A stretch of 64,000 bases of DNA from a virus (IMGVR_UViG_3300023174_000129:1-64000), one strand, 5' to 3'. Shown: positions 44,985 through 52,489, counted from the stretch's first letter. A program made the numbers and translations. Notes: generated by a model not told the origin, from the letters alone.

Positions 44985-45018
44985 AAAACAAACCGATATA
45001 ACTATATCGGTTTGTTTT
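44985..45018. terminator. Terminator with 16-bp stem
   Basis: AAAACAAACCGATATA and its complement around AC, followed by T's. Confidence 0.88.
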
Positions 45019-45039
45019 AAATTTTACAACAAAATATAA

Positions 45040-45065
45040 TTTTCATACTATATGTAGTATGAAAA
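45040..45065. promoter_or_regulatory. Palindrome overlapping a start codon (copy 1)
   Basis: TTTTCATACTA and TAGTATGAAAA around TATG. The right arm contains the ATG of the gene at 45059. A near-identical palindrome is at 47293-47319. Confidence 0.65.
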
Positions 45066-45469
45066 TTATTAAAAAACTTTTGTTGAAATTTGCTTTATTT
45101 ATTCTAAAAATAATTGGTATGCCATATTCTATAAATCAAATAGAAAATCTTAAAAAACTATTAGAAACATCACTTTTTAAACATTTAGGAGTTAATTTAA
45201 GTGTTAAAACAATTTCATACAATCCAGATGATACAAGAAATAGTATTACCAAAATTGTTTTTGAAGTTACATTTTCGGATAATAATAAAATGGAAATTAG
45301 TATTGAATTTGATATAGAAAATAATTTAGTTAATGTAAGTTATATAAATAGCACAATATACGATATACATTTATTAGCAAGTATATTACAGGCAATATCT
45401 CTAAATATAAGAATGTATGAAAAAGAAATTATCAATTCATTTTTACAACTTATTCCAAAACAAGTTTAA
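45059..45469 (+). CDS. Transposon passenger protein, unknown
   Basis: A 136-residue protein. The N-terminus KIIKKLLLKFALFILKIIG is basic and hydrophobic and could be a membrane anchor. The rest (residues 30-136) is a small alpha/beta domain with TKIVFEVTFSDNNKMEISIE. The ATG lies in a palindrome that recurs before the gene at 47313, whose product also starts MKKIRYFIKKLL, so the two genes may be co-regulated and perhaps related in their first residues. No family is recognised. Confidence 0.5.
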   Translation: MKIIKKLLLKFALFILKIIGMPYSINQIENLKKLLETSLFKHLGVNLSVKTISYNPDDTRNSITKIVFEVTFSDNNKMEISIEFDIENNLVNVSYINSTIYDIHLLASILQAISLNIRMYEKEIINSFLQLIPKQV

Positions 45470-45495
45470 TAATAATGTGAAGATAAAATACTATC

Positions 45496-45873
45496 TCATT
45501 TATAGGTAAATACATCGCCTGCAATCTTAAACTCTCCTAACATAATTATATCAAGACCGATTATTACATCGCAGTCCGTTCTTGAAACCGGAATAAGTGG
45601 TGATTCGACTCCAAAAGGTTTTATTTTATCTGATAAGAAAATTGCACAGTAATAAATACCAGTTTCTAAAAATTGACTTTGTATATTACCTATTTTTATC
45701 TTTTCGCCGGTTAAATCAAGTTGAAGTTCCTTAACTACTTTTTCCGATATTAAAGTTCTTGAAGAACCAGTGTCCCAAACCGCAACATATTCAATAGCCG
45801 AATATGGATTATTTGGTTTATATACCCAAACATTGCTTCTTATTTTATCTCCTATTATTTTTTCATTTACCAT
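45496..45873 (-). CDS. Retropepsin-like aspartic protease
   Basis: A 125-residue protein. EYVAVWDTGSSRTLISEKVV holds the active-site D-T-G (Asp34), and the later CDVIIGLDIIMLGEFKIAG matches the second conserved segment of retropepsin-like (clan AA) proteases. Single-domain forms act as dimers. Its role in the transposon is unclear: it could process a partner or simply be a captured host gene. It is followed in the same direction by no other gene, and starts 8 nt after the upstream small gene. Confidence 0.72.
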   Translation of the reverse strand: MVNEKIIGDKIRSNVWVYKPNNPYSAIEYVAVWDTGSSRTLISEKVVKELQLDLTGEKIKIGNIQSQFLETGIYYCAIFLSDKIKPFGVESPLIPVSRTDCDVIIGLDIIMLGEFKIAGDVFTYK

Positions 45874-45881
45874 TTTAAAAT

Positions 45882-46166
45882 TTATAGATTCTGTATTTCA
45901 ATATTATCATAATAAATAATTTTACTATTTGTTAAAGGTTTAACTATTATCAAACCTTTCTCGGCTGTCTGTGCTATTATTTTTCGATTTTCATTAAGGT
46001 TTTCTTCTCTTGTTAGTTCTTGTTTTGTCAAATCAAGACCTATAATTTGTGCGTTTTTTATTTGCTCTGATGTTAGATTAGAATTGTCAACAATGAAATT
46101 TTTATCTATATTATGTTTATCTTCGTAAACGGGCGAAAATTGGTTATATGTTATTAAATGTTTCAT
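45882..46166 (-). CDS. Small protein upstream of the retropepsin gene
   Basis: A 94-residue protein starting MKHLITYNQFSPVYEDK. The first residues resemble the phage capsid-targeting signature, which is odd because the gene lies inside the transposon. The rest is polar with SEQIKNAQIIGLDLTKQEL and KGLIIVKPLTNSK. An AATATATAGAAT box precedes the ATG, as in the phage genes. It may be a phage gene captured by the element, or the match may be chance. Co-transcribed with the protease. Confidence 0.45.
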   Translation of the reverse strand: MKHLITYNQFSPVYEDKHNIDKNFIVDNSNLTSEQIKNAQIIGLDLTKQELTREENLNENRKIIAQTAEKGLIIVKPLTNSKIIYYDNIEIQNL

Positions 46167-46194
46167 ATTCTATATATTATATTTGCAAATAGGA

Positions 46195-46213
46195 TTAGAG
46201 TTGTATAAGTGCC
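46195..46213 (-). repeat. Inner copy of the transposon end
   Basis: AGTTGTATAAGTGCC resembles the right end AGTTGTAAGTTAGTGCC in the same orientation. It may be a decayed end from an earlier insertion, or a transposase binding site ahead of the transposase gene. Confidence 0.55.
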
Positions 46214-46253
46214 TAAACATTTTGTGGATAATTTTTTTTTAAAATCCTTGTTT

Positions 46254-46283
46254 TAGTGTAAAGTTCTTCTTATCTTTACACTA
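46254..46283. promoter_or_regulatory. Inverted repeat at the transposase start
   Basis: TAGTGTAAAG and CTTTACACTA, 10 bp each, 10 nt apart, ending at the transposase ATG. CTTTACAC also occurs in the terminal repeats, so transposase may bind here and limit its own expression. Confidence 0.55.
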
Positions 46284-47290
46284 TGTTAGAATTAAAGCCA
46301 TTTAGAAGCATTTTAGATTTATTAAGACAATTTCCTGACGAACAAACCTGTATTAATCACCTACAAACATTACGCTGGAACGATAATGTTATTTCTCCAT
46401 TTGATTCAACCTCCAAAATCTATAAATGCTCCAATAATAAATATAAGTGTAAAAATACTGGTAAATATTTCAATGTTTTAACTAATACTATTTTTGAAAA
46501 CACTAAAATACCTTTACAAACTTGGTTTCTTGCTATTTACCTTTTCACTACACATAATAAAGGTATTAGTAGCTATACATTAGCAACTGAATTAAATATC
46601 ACTCAAAAATCAAGTTGGTTCTTGTTGTCAAGAATTAGATATGCTATGGAACATGATAACTTTCTAACTAATTTTGACGGTTCAATAGAACTTGACGAAA
46701 CTTATATCGGTGGTAAAAACAAAAATAGACACAATGATAAAAAAGTAGAAGGTTCACAAGGTAGAAGCGGTGAAGATAAACAACCTGTTTTTGGAATGTT
46801 TAAAGATGAAGTTTCTGAAATAGTTTATAGACCAAATAAAAACAATAATGAATTAGCGGTAAAAGAAAAAGTAATTATTAATCCTGCTATTGTAAGAGTA
46901 GAAGTAGTTAATAATGTAAAAAGAGAAACAATTTTACCGATTATTAAAAACAAAGTTGTAGATAATTCAATAGTAGTTACTGATGAATATAGAATATATA
47001 ATCGTTTAAGTGAAAATTACGATCATAAAGTAGTTTATCATAAAATAAGTAATTATGTAACAAATGAAGGTTTCACAACTAATAGATTAGAAGGTTTTTG
47101 GAATATATTAAAGAAAGCGTGGACTACAACTTATATGGGTCGTGTAACAGGCAAACATTTACATAGATATTGTAGAGAAACAGAATATAGATTTAATACA
47201 AGACATTTAACTGCTTCCGAGAAATTCAATTTACTATTAGCCGGAACAGAAAAAAGATTAAGATATGTTGATTTGATAAACAACAAATAA
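46283..47290 (+). CDS. IS1595/ISXO2-family transposase
   Basis: A 335-residue transposase. The N-terminal domain has KIYKCSNNKYKCKNTGKYFNV, a degenerate zinc ribbon. The catalytic ISXO2 core has SIELDETYIGGKN (first Asp), VVTDEYRIYNRL (second Asp) and TTNRLEGFWNILKK (final Asn/Glu region). The R-F-N-T-R end (EYRFNTRHLTA) is also typical. It cuts and joins the element's ends. The frame is intact, so the element may be active. The gene starts in an inverted repeat related to the ends. Confidence 0.92.
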   Translation: MLELKPFRSILDLLRQFPDEQTCINHLQTLRWNDNVISPFDSTSKIYKCSNNKYKCKNTGKYFNVLTNTIFENTKIPLQTWFLAIYLFTTHNKGISSYTLATELNITQKSSWFLLSRIRYAMEHDNFLTNFDGSIELDETYIGGKNKNRHNDKKVEGSQGRSGEDKQPVFGMFKDEVSEIVYRPNKNNNELAVKEKVIINPAIVRVEVVNNVKRETILPIIKNKVVDNSIVVTDEYRIYNRLSENYDHKVVYHKISNYVTNEGFTTNRLEGFWNILKKAWTTTYMGRVTGKHLHRYCRETEYRFNTRHLTASEKFNLLLAGTEKRLRYVDLINNK

Positions 47291-47292
47291 TA

Positions 47293-47319
47293 TTTTCATA
47301 CTATAAAATAGTATGAAAA
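47293..47319. promoter_or_regulatory. Palindrome overlapping a start codon (copy 2)
   Basis: TTTTCATACTAT and ATAGTATGAAAA around AAA; the right arm contains the ATG at 47313. Same motif as 45040-45065. Confidence 0.65.
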
Positions 47320-47558
47320 AAATTAGGTATTTTATTAAAAAACTGCTAATGAATATTGATATTGATTTTTACATAAATACTAATAATAATTGGAACTTAT
47401 TAAAGAGAGATACTTTATTAAGTATGCCTAATATTGGTGAAAAAGTAACTTTATTTACCGATAATAAAGAAGAAACATTTATTGTAGTTGATGTTGAACA
47501 TAAATCTGGTAAAAATAATATCGTATTATTAAGAAAATCAAAATCACTAATTCCATAA
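47313..47558 (+). CDS. Small transposon protein
   Basis: An 81-residue protein starting MKKIRYFIKKLLMNIDIDF. A basic, hydrophobic start is followed by a small beta-barrel-like region (LLSMPNIGEKVTLFTDNKEE, VVDVEHKSGKNNIVLLRKS). It lies directly behind the transposase, shares its start palindrome with 45059, and is followed at 2 nt by the next small gene. No family is recognised. Confidence 0.5.
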   Translation: MKKIRYFIKKLLMNIDIDFYINTNNNWNLLKRDTLLSMPNIGEKVTLFTDNKEETFIVVDVEHKSGKNNIVLLRKSKSLIP

Positions 47559-47560
47559 AT

Positions 47561-47920
47561 ATGCAACATAATATTAGGCGTAATAAGATTATTTTTGATT
47601 TATTAAGTCAACAGAAAAAAAGATTAGATTGGAATATATCAATCAATGATATGTTTAATAGATATATTTTTGAAAACTTGAATATATCAGATAGTAGGGA
47701 GATATTGAGTAAAATTAGTGGTGATATACAACCAAGTATATTAGATAATGATTCGGTATTACTTGAAACATTAAAGTTGATAGGTTTAATGGAATCTTGT
47801 GTTACAAAAGTTGAATTGTTATTTCTATTAGAAAGAAGGAAGGAAATTAAGTATGGTAAGCCATTAACAGAATTTGATAAAATATTAAAGGCAATAATGA
47901 CGGTTTCAAATGTAAAATAA
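47561..47920 (+). CDS. Small helical transposon protein
   Basis: A 119-residue helical protein starting MQHNIRRNKIIFDLLSQQKK. It has two Leu-rich helical segments and no motif of known function. It lies 2 nt after the previous gene and 15 nt before the next, within the transposon, so it is probably co-transcribed with them. An accessory or regulatory role is possible. Confidence 0.45.
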   Translation: MQHNIRRNKIIFDLLSQQKKRLDWNISINDMFNRYIFENLNISDSREILSKISGDIQPSILDNDSVLLETLKLIGLMESCVTKVELLFLLERRKEIKYGKPLTEFDKILKAIMTVSNVK

Positions 47921-47935
47921 ACAACATTTAAGTAT

Positions 47936-48148
47936 ATGGCAAATAAAGTGATAGAACTTGTGAGTTTTTCATCACCACCACACGCTAAACATATTCTTGT
48001 AAAGAAAAGTGATGGTGAATTACAAATTCATTTATTAGATAAATTTTATAACAACCAAGGTGGTATTGTATTGTCCGAAGCTAATGCTAAGTTGCTAGTT
48101 AAAGAATTAATGGACGAACTATATGGTGAGTTCGAAATGCCTAAATAA
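47936..48148 (+). CDS. Small transposon protein
   Basis: A 70-residue protein starting MANKVIELVSFSSPPHAKHI. It has one small alpha/beta unit with KKSDGELQIHLLDKFYN and LSEANAKLLVKELMDELYGE. It is the last gene before the right end repeat, which begins 3 nt after its stop. No family is recognised. Confidence 0.45.
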   Translation: MANKVIELVSFSSPPHAKHILVKKSDGELQIHLLDKFYNNQGGIVLSEANAKLLVKELMDELYGEFEMPK

Positions 48149-48150
48149 TT

Positions 48151-48177
48151 TTTGGTGTAAAGTTGTAAGTTAGTGCC
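48151..48177 (-). repeat. Right terminal inverted repeat
   Basis: Complement of the left repeat with one mismatch; followed by TTAATTTA at 48178-48185, the right target duplication. Confidence 0.9.
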
Positions 48178-48652
48178 TTAATTTAATTAAATCTTTTTCT
48201 TTTTGACGAAAAAAAGATTCTTGTTTTCTTTTGGTATTTGAATAAAAATTCAAATAAAATCTCTCAAATCCTCTTTTTGGTCCAATAGCTTTTATATTAT
48301 CCGTCCCACCATTTGGTTTATCAATTATTAAATTACCGATTCCATCAGAATTTACTATCGAATCTTTTTGGAAAATATATTTTCCAAATTTAAAATCATT
48401 TAAGACAATAAAAATTCCTTTCGGAATAGAAATTATATCTTGCATCATTACATCTTTTGCTTTAACTTTTAAAGCAAATTTAGGATCTGTTTTTTTAACT
48501 TTTGATAATTTTTTAGCATATTTAATATATTCCATATCAAAATCTAAATTTACATCCTTTGGACGAGAAAAATAATTTTTAAAAGTTGCTTCAGAATCAT
48601 CACCAACTATAAAATCGTCTTTGTATTCTTCAAATAATTTTAAATATTTCAT
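48170..48652 (-). pseudogene. 5' half of a capsid-targeted phage gene split by the transposon
   Basis: The frame starts MKYLKLFEEYKDD, a strong capsid-targeting signature with a TATATATACTAT box before the ATG. It reads through the target duplication (KDLIKL) and then enters the transposon's right repeat, ending with R-H-stop. Genuine phage sequence is 48178-48652, 158 residues. The other half is at 43132-43414, in the same frame. The body has SRPKDVNLDFDMEYIKYAKK and DVMMQDIISIPKGIFIVLN. The interrupted gene was about 249 residues; its function is unknown. Confidence 0.85.
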
Positions 48653-48663
48653 ATAGTATATAT

Positions 48664-48693
48664 AAAAAAACCTATCTAAAAAGATAGGTTTTT
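48664..48693 (-). terminator. Terminator of the tmRNA gene
   Basis: AAAAACCTATCT and AGATAGGTTTTT with AAAA between them, directly at the tmRNA 3' end. Confidence 0.85.
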
Positions 48694-49051
48694 GTGGAGC
48701 TGCCCAACAGCGAGATGGGGTGTTACTAGCTAACTTAAATTACTCTTTCACAAGCTTAGATTATTTTTCTAAATTATCAAAATATTAAGTTTATTTAATA
48801 CTAAAAACTAAAAAATTAGCAGGTTATTAAGTAACCACTCTTTAACTTTTGAACAGAGTTACCTGCGGAAATCCTTAGGCGAAAGCCACTTCGTTTACCT
48901 TTAAGATGTTGTTTGACATAGCAAAAATTAAATCTTCGCTAGTTGCAGTTTCGTTTGCATTTATTTTTCGTTGCTTCTTATTAATCGGGTGCAACCACCG
49001 ATGCTTGCGTCATAACTCACTTTACACTAATAGGCTAATCAATTCAGCCCC
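48694..49051 (-). ncRNA. ssrA: tmRNA (transfer-messenger RNA) with a 27-residue tag
   Basis: On the minus strand the RNA starts GGGGCTGAATTG and ends CAGCTCCACA, giving the standard tmRNA acceptor stem GGGGCTG/CAGCTCC. The pseudoknot ahead of the tag is visible (ATCGG/CCGAT stem, GTTGC loop pairing with GCAAC). The resume region AAAAATAAATGCAAACGA closely matches E. coli AAAAAATAGTCGCAAACGA. The tag begins ANETATSEDL and ends NEVAFA before TAA; it is 27 residues, like mycoplasma tags that end YAFA. The T-arm looks degenerate and CCA is not encoded. It rescues stalled ribosomes and marks products for proteolysis. Confidence 0.92.
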
Positions 49052-49070
49052 ATAAGTAAGAATTATATTA

Positions 49071-49100
49071 CAAATATACGAAGTAGTTTTGAAATAACAA
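49071..49100 (-). promoter_or_regulatory. Host-type promoter of the tmRNA gene
   Basis: On the minus strand TTG, 19 bp, TATATTTG. The -7 box lies 19 nt before the mature 5' end, so transcription would start a little upstream and be trimmed. Confidence 0.6.
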
Positions 49101-49136
49101 AATTTTATTCGTATATTTTTTATTATATATTATAAT

Positions 49137-49385
49137 TTATTTTGTTTTCTTTGGTTTTGATGGCTTTTTTACAGTTTCGGTTTCTTGTGTAGCAATTTGC
49201 CACCCATTATTCAAATAGTGTGTTAAAAAATCATCAACATCTTTTTGAATAATCATACTCTTTTTAGTTACTTTTCCTGTTTTTTCTGTATAAAGTATCC
49301 ATACAAACCAATCATCATCAGGTTCAGATGGTTTAAACCAAATTGTATATTTGGATCTTGGTTTAATTAATTTTATTTCTTTCAT
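49137..49385 (-). CDS. Small basic protein
   Basis: I chose the ATG at 49385 (MKEIKLIKPRSKYTIWF, 82 residues); an earlier ATG would lie well inside the upstream gene. The protein has one small domain with EPDDDWFVWILYTEK and NNGWQIATQE, then a Lys/Pro-rich tail. It overlaps the end of the upstream gene by 23 nt. A small nucleic-acid-binding protein is possible, but no family is recognised. Confidence 0.45.
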   Translation of the reverse strand: MKEIKLIKPRSKYTIWFKPSEPDDDWFVWILYTEKTGKVTKKSMIIQKDVDDFLTHYLNNGWQIATQETETVKKPSKPKKTK

Positions 49386-49647
49386 AAGTACAAAATATGA
49401 CAGGTATTTTTTTATACATCCACATTTCAAATGTGCATGAAAAATCTGGCATATAATTAATTTGTATATTTTTTAATTCCTCCATTATATTCATAATAGA
49501 AAACATTGTTTCACATTTCTGCAATTCTCTTTCAATAATTATTCGACTAAATTTATCTACATAAATACATAAATTTTCTTGTTCCTTCCGAATAAGGTTT
49601 GCTATTTCTTTTATTTCGTCTAAATCTTGTATTAATTCTATTTCCAT
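49363..49647 (-). CDS. Small helical protein
   Basis: A 94-residue protein starting MEIELIQDLDEIKEIANLIR. It is helical and acidic in the first half, with FSIMNIMEELKNIQ in the middle and a Cys/Tyr/Trp-rich tail (DFSCTFEMWMYKKIP). It lies 2 nt after the peptidase gene on the same strand and overlaps the next gene. Probably co-expressed with the peptidase; function unknown. Confidence 0.45.
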   Translation of the reverse strand: MEIELIQDLDEIKEIANLIRKEQENLCIYVDKFSRIIIERELQKCETMFSIMNIMEELKNIQINYMPDFSCTFEMWMYKKIPVIFCTYERNKIN

Positions 49648-49649
49648 AA

Positions 49650-51032
49650 TTATTCAATTTCTATATTCATTAATATATTACCAGAAGAATCATCCGTTAA
49701 GTATATATACGGATTCAAATCATATTTTTTAAATAAATTATTTAAATTTGATATATCTTCATAATTTTCCATAAATGGTGATTCTGCTGTCTTTAATTGC
49801 ATAAAAATTCTATCATTCGAAGCCTTTAATTTAACATCGTTATAAAATGTTAATCCTTTAAATTCAGTTAACATATCATAATTTCTTTCAACTATTTCAG
49901 TATTATATCCAATTTTTCTATTTACAACTAAATTTTCCCAATCGATATTAATACATGCTTGACATAATTGTTCTAAAAATGTTATATTAACATATTCTCC
50001 AGTTGTATGCTCTTTAAAATAACCAACAGAAACATTAGTGCACTCATTTATTACACCAATAAAATTTGCCGAATCTGTAAAAGAACCTGTATCATCTAAT
50101 TCATAATGTAATCCTTGATTAATTAATTCTTCACATAAACTATTAGCAAAAGCATCAGAACAAGTCCTTGTTAAACTTTGATGTGTAATAATTGAATGAT
50201 AATTTCTTCTATCAAAAGATACGCATTTAGTAATGCCTTTTATATGCTCACATTTATCATAATTTTTTGAAACTAATCCAGATCCTATACCACCAACTTC
50301 TTCGCCTATAAAGAAATAATATAAACCAGGTATATTATGTGCTATCATATATAACATGACAGCTACTCCTGCTTTATCATCCCCACTTAAAATGGTTTTA
50401 CCATCAGAACAAAAGAAAGACCATTCATCTTTTTGAAATGAAAGTAAATTAACTTTTTCTTGTATTTTGCATGCCGAATCAAAATGAGAGGTAAACATAG
50501 TATTACTATCTCCAATTTTTATATAATAATTACCATAATCGTCTAATTGTAATGGTAAATCAATAAATTTAAGAATCTCATCTTCTGTTCCATATGGATA
50601 TGTTTGATAACATAACGATTTAAATGTATAAGCAACATCTTTTGGATTATAGATAAAATCTGGTTTATCAAAAATTGACATATCAATTGTTTGATACTCC
50701 AAAGTTTCATTATTTAATACTTTCTGATTATAATCAAAAATAAATATACTAATTTCATTTTCAGTAAATTTAAATTTCGTAAAAAATCTATCCAAAAAAT
50801 CTCGTATAGCTATTTTTTCATAGGCTCTTTTACAATCAAAATAAGCTTTAAAATAAAATTTCGAATCTAAATCAAGCAAGCTAATACCTGTTTCAGTTTC
50901 ATTCATAAATGAACCTAATATAGCATAAGATATATTATCTGATATTTCCATTAATATACCTTCTAATCTTTTTGTATAAGTAAATGTTGTTTTAGATTGA
51001 TTTTTTTGTTTATATTTTCTTTTTCGACTCAT
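49650..51032 (-). CDS. M20/M28/M42-type zinc metallopeptidase
   Basis: I chose the ATG at 51032 (MSRKRKYKQKNQ, 460 residues) because the earlier ATG adds a hydrophobic stretch from leader sequence. The metal site is visible: FTSHFDS with His183 and Asp185, ILSGDDKAG with the bridging Asp at 218-219, and FIGEEVGGIGSG with the Glu pair at 244-245. SFDRRNYHS and FKEHTTGEYVN supply the last Asp and His. The extra N-terminal 160 residues have no clear match. Such peptidases trim peptides or amino acids; a role in lysis, processing or amino-acid supply is possible. Confidence 0.75.
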   Translation of the reverse strand: MSRKRKYKQKNQSKTTFTYTKRLEGILMEISDNISYAILGSFMNETETGISLLDLDSKFYFKAYFDCKRAYEKIAIRDFLDRFFTKFKFTENEISIFIFDYNQKVLNNETLEYQTIDMSIFDKPDFIYNPKDVAYTFKSLCYQTYPYGTEDEILKFIDLPLQLDDYGNYYIKIGDSNTMFTSHFDSACKIQEKVNLLSFQKDEWSFFCSDGKTILSGDDKAGVAVMLYMIAHNIPGLYYFFIGEEVGGIGSGLVSKNYDKCEHIKGITKCVSFDRRNYHSIITHQSLTRTCSDAFANSLCEELINQGLHYELDDTGSFTDSANFIGVINECTNVSVGYFKEHTTGEYVNITFLEQLCQACINIDWENLVVNRKIGYNTEIVERNYDMLTEFKGLTFYNDVKLKASNDRIFMQLKTAESPFMENYEDISNLNNLFKKYDLNPYIYLTDDSSGNILMNIEIE

Positions 51033-51143
51033 ATAACAAAGATAATGAAAAAAAATTAAACACACAAAACTATTTATTAATAATGTCTTTTATCGAAGAT
51101 CGGCAACATCATGATATAATAATTACTATTTAATATATATACT

Positions 51144-52424
51144 ATGGTTATTTTAAATGATATAAACAATCAGTTATTTTTAGATAACATCTTAGATAAA
51201 GAATTTATTGTATATGAAGATGTTAAAGGAACTTCAATTTATGTTAAATGGGATGGTGAAGATTTTATAATAAAACCTGATTTAAAAGCTGATCCTATAA
51301 ATTTTATTGATGATTCAATTGATACTTATTACGGAAAATCATATTATTATTTAAATAGTTTAGATTATCGTATAAAATCGCTTTTAAATAAAAAATGGTG
51401 GTTTAAATTTGAATATTTTCCAACTGATTTAAATACATATAACAGAAAACCTAAACATAATTTAATACTTTCGTCTATTATTAAAAAAGGCAAAGAAGAT
51501 TATAATATTGAAGAAATTGAAGAATATTCTAGATTATTTAATGTTGAATCTTTGCCATTTATATTTAAAGGTAAATTATCAGATAGACAAATTGAGGCTA
51601 TTAAATACTTCTTAAATACTTCTGAAGAAGATTTAGATTATGTATTTGGTGAAAAATCATTTTCGTTCTTTTTTTATAAATTATTAAATCCACAATTATT
51701 TGGTTCTTTTTTAATGGATAATGAGTTTAATGTTAATGTGGATAAAATTGTTTTAAGATCTAATGATGAGCAATTAAATTTTGCTATATTAAATCCTTTA
51801 TATACCAAAATAAGTAAATCTAATTTAACAACTTATTTAGAGGAATATTGCCTTATTCTTATTAATTTTGTTAATTTTTCACAAAGTATTAATTTACAAG
51901 ATATAAAATTAAAAGGTGAAAAAAGAAATGACATTTATACATATTTGATTTGTAGATTATTTAATATGTATATAGCAGAGGTTGGTGATGATATTTTAAA
52001 ATGGGATATTATTATTCCGGAGTTTTTTAATAAAGATAAATTTAGAATTAATAAAGAAATTATTTTAAATAAAATTGCCAAAGAACATTTATTAGAACCT
52101 AAATTTGAATATATTTTTAAATGTATTTATTTTTCTTTTAAATTCAAATTAAAAGAACCATTTGGTTTGATAACTGATAACATGTTAACTATAATTAATA
52201 AATTTATAAATGATATAGGAATGTGTATTGATGTATTTTTAAATAAAAAATCTGAATTTGAATTACAAAAACGTGGACTTATTAATGCGTCAGATTTTTT
52301 TGATATTAAATATGATAGTGATTCTATTGGTACTGTTTATCCTGATATTTATGATGAAATAAAAAGAGGTGGCGAAGAAAAGAAAAAAAAGAAAGAACCT
52401 ATTTCTAAAACTCCATTAAAGTAA
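51144..52424 (+). CDS. Unknown protein with a ligase-like N-terminal motif
   Basis: A 426-residue protein. EFIVYEDVKGTSIYVKWDGE at residues 22-41 recalls motif I of RNA/DNA ligases and related nucleotidyltransferases (usually E-K-x-D-G), and WWFKFEYFPTDL near 86-97 recalls motif III. The expected Lys and Asp are exchanged or missing, so if it is a ligase fold it may be inactive. The rest is helical, and the C-terminus is Lys-rich. A TATTTAATATATATACT box precedes the ATG. No firm family assignment. Confidence 0.45.
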   Translation: MVILNDINNQLFLDNILDKEFIVYEDVKGTSIYVKWDGEDFIIKPDLKADPINFIDDSIDTYYGKSYYYLNSLDYRIKSLLNKKWWFKFEYFPTDLNTYNRKPKHNLILSSIIKKGKEDYNIEEIEEYSRLFNVESLPFIFKGKLSDRQIEAIKYFLNTSEEDLDYVFGEKSFSFFFYKLLNPQLFGSFLMDNEFNVNVDKIVLRSNDEQLNFAILNPLYTKISKSNLTTYLEEYCLILINFVNFSQSINLQDIKLKGEKRNDIYTYLICRLFNMYIAEVGDDILKWDIIIPEFFNKDKFRINKEIILNKIAKEHLLEPKFEYIFKCIYFSFKFKLKEPFGLITDNMLTIINKFINDIGMCIDVFLNKKSEFELQKRGLINASDFFDIKYDSDSIGTVYPDIYDEIKRGGEEKKKKKEPISKTPLK

Positions 52425-52464
52425 TTTATCTTTTCAATATATTTTTCTAAAATAATAATTCTAT

Positions 52465-52489
52465 AAATGGTGGTATTTTACCACCATTT
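52465..52489. terminator. Terminator before the restriction-modification island
   Basis: AAATGGTGGTA and TACCACCATTT around TTT, then a T run. The remaining sequence to 52641 has no gene that I can see. Confidence 0.85.

Larger units (their letters stand above)
43415..48177. mobile_element. IS1595-family transposon with passenger genes (about 4.76 kb)
   Basis: The element has 27-bp terminal inverted repeats that start GGCACTAAC and end TTTACACCAAA, with one mismatch (position 10), at 43415-43441 and 48151-48177. The flanking 8 bp TTAATTTA is duplicated exactly, the size typical of IS1595. Inside are a structured RNA candidate, an XRE regulator, a membrane protein, a small zinc protein, an unknown, a retropepsin-like protein, a small protein, the ISXO2-type transposase, and three small genes. 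Host-type promoters in it fit a bacterial origin. It interrupts a phage gene. A third, inner repeat copy lies at 46195-46213. Confidence 0.9.

Noticed and set aside
45059-47360. MKII and MKKI starts of transposon genes as capsid-targeting signals
   Set aside because: They are basic and hydrophobic without the F-E or I-x-E cut site, and the ATG context is a transposon palindrome.
46195-48183. Direct repeats flanking the transposase unit as attachment sites
   Set aside because: They are copies of the transposon end; the real element boundaries are the inverted repeats at 43415 and 48177 with the exact 8-bp duplication.
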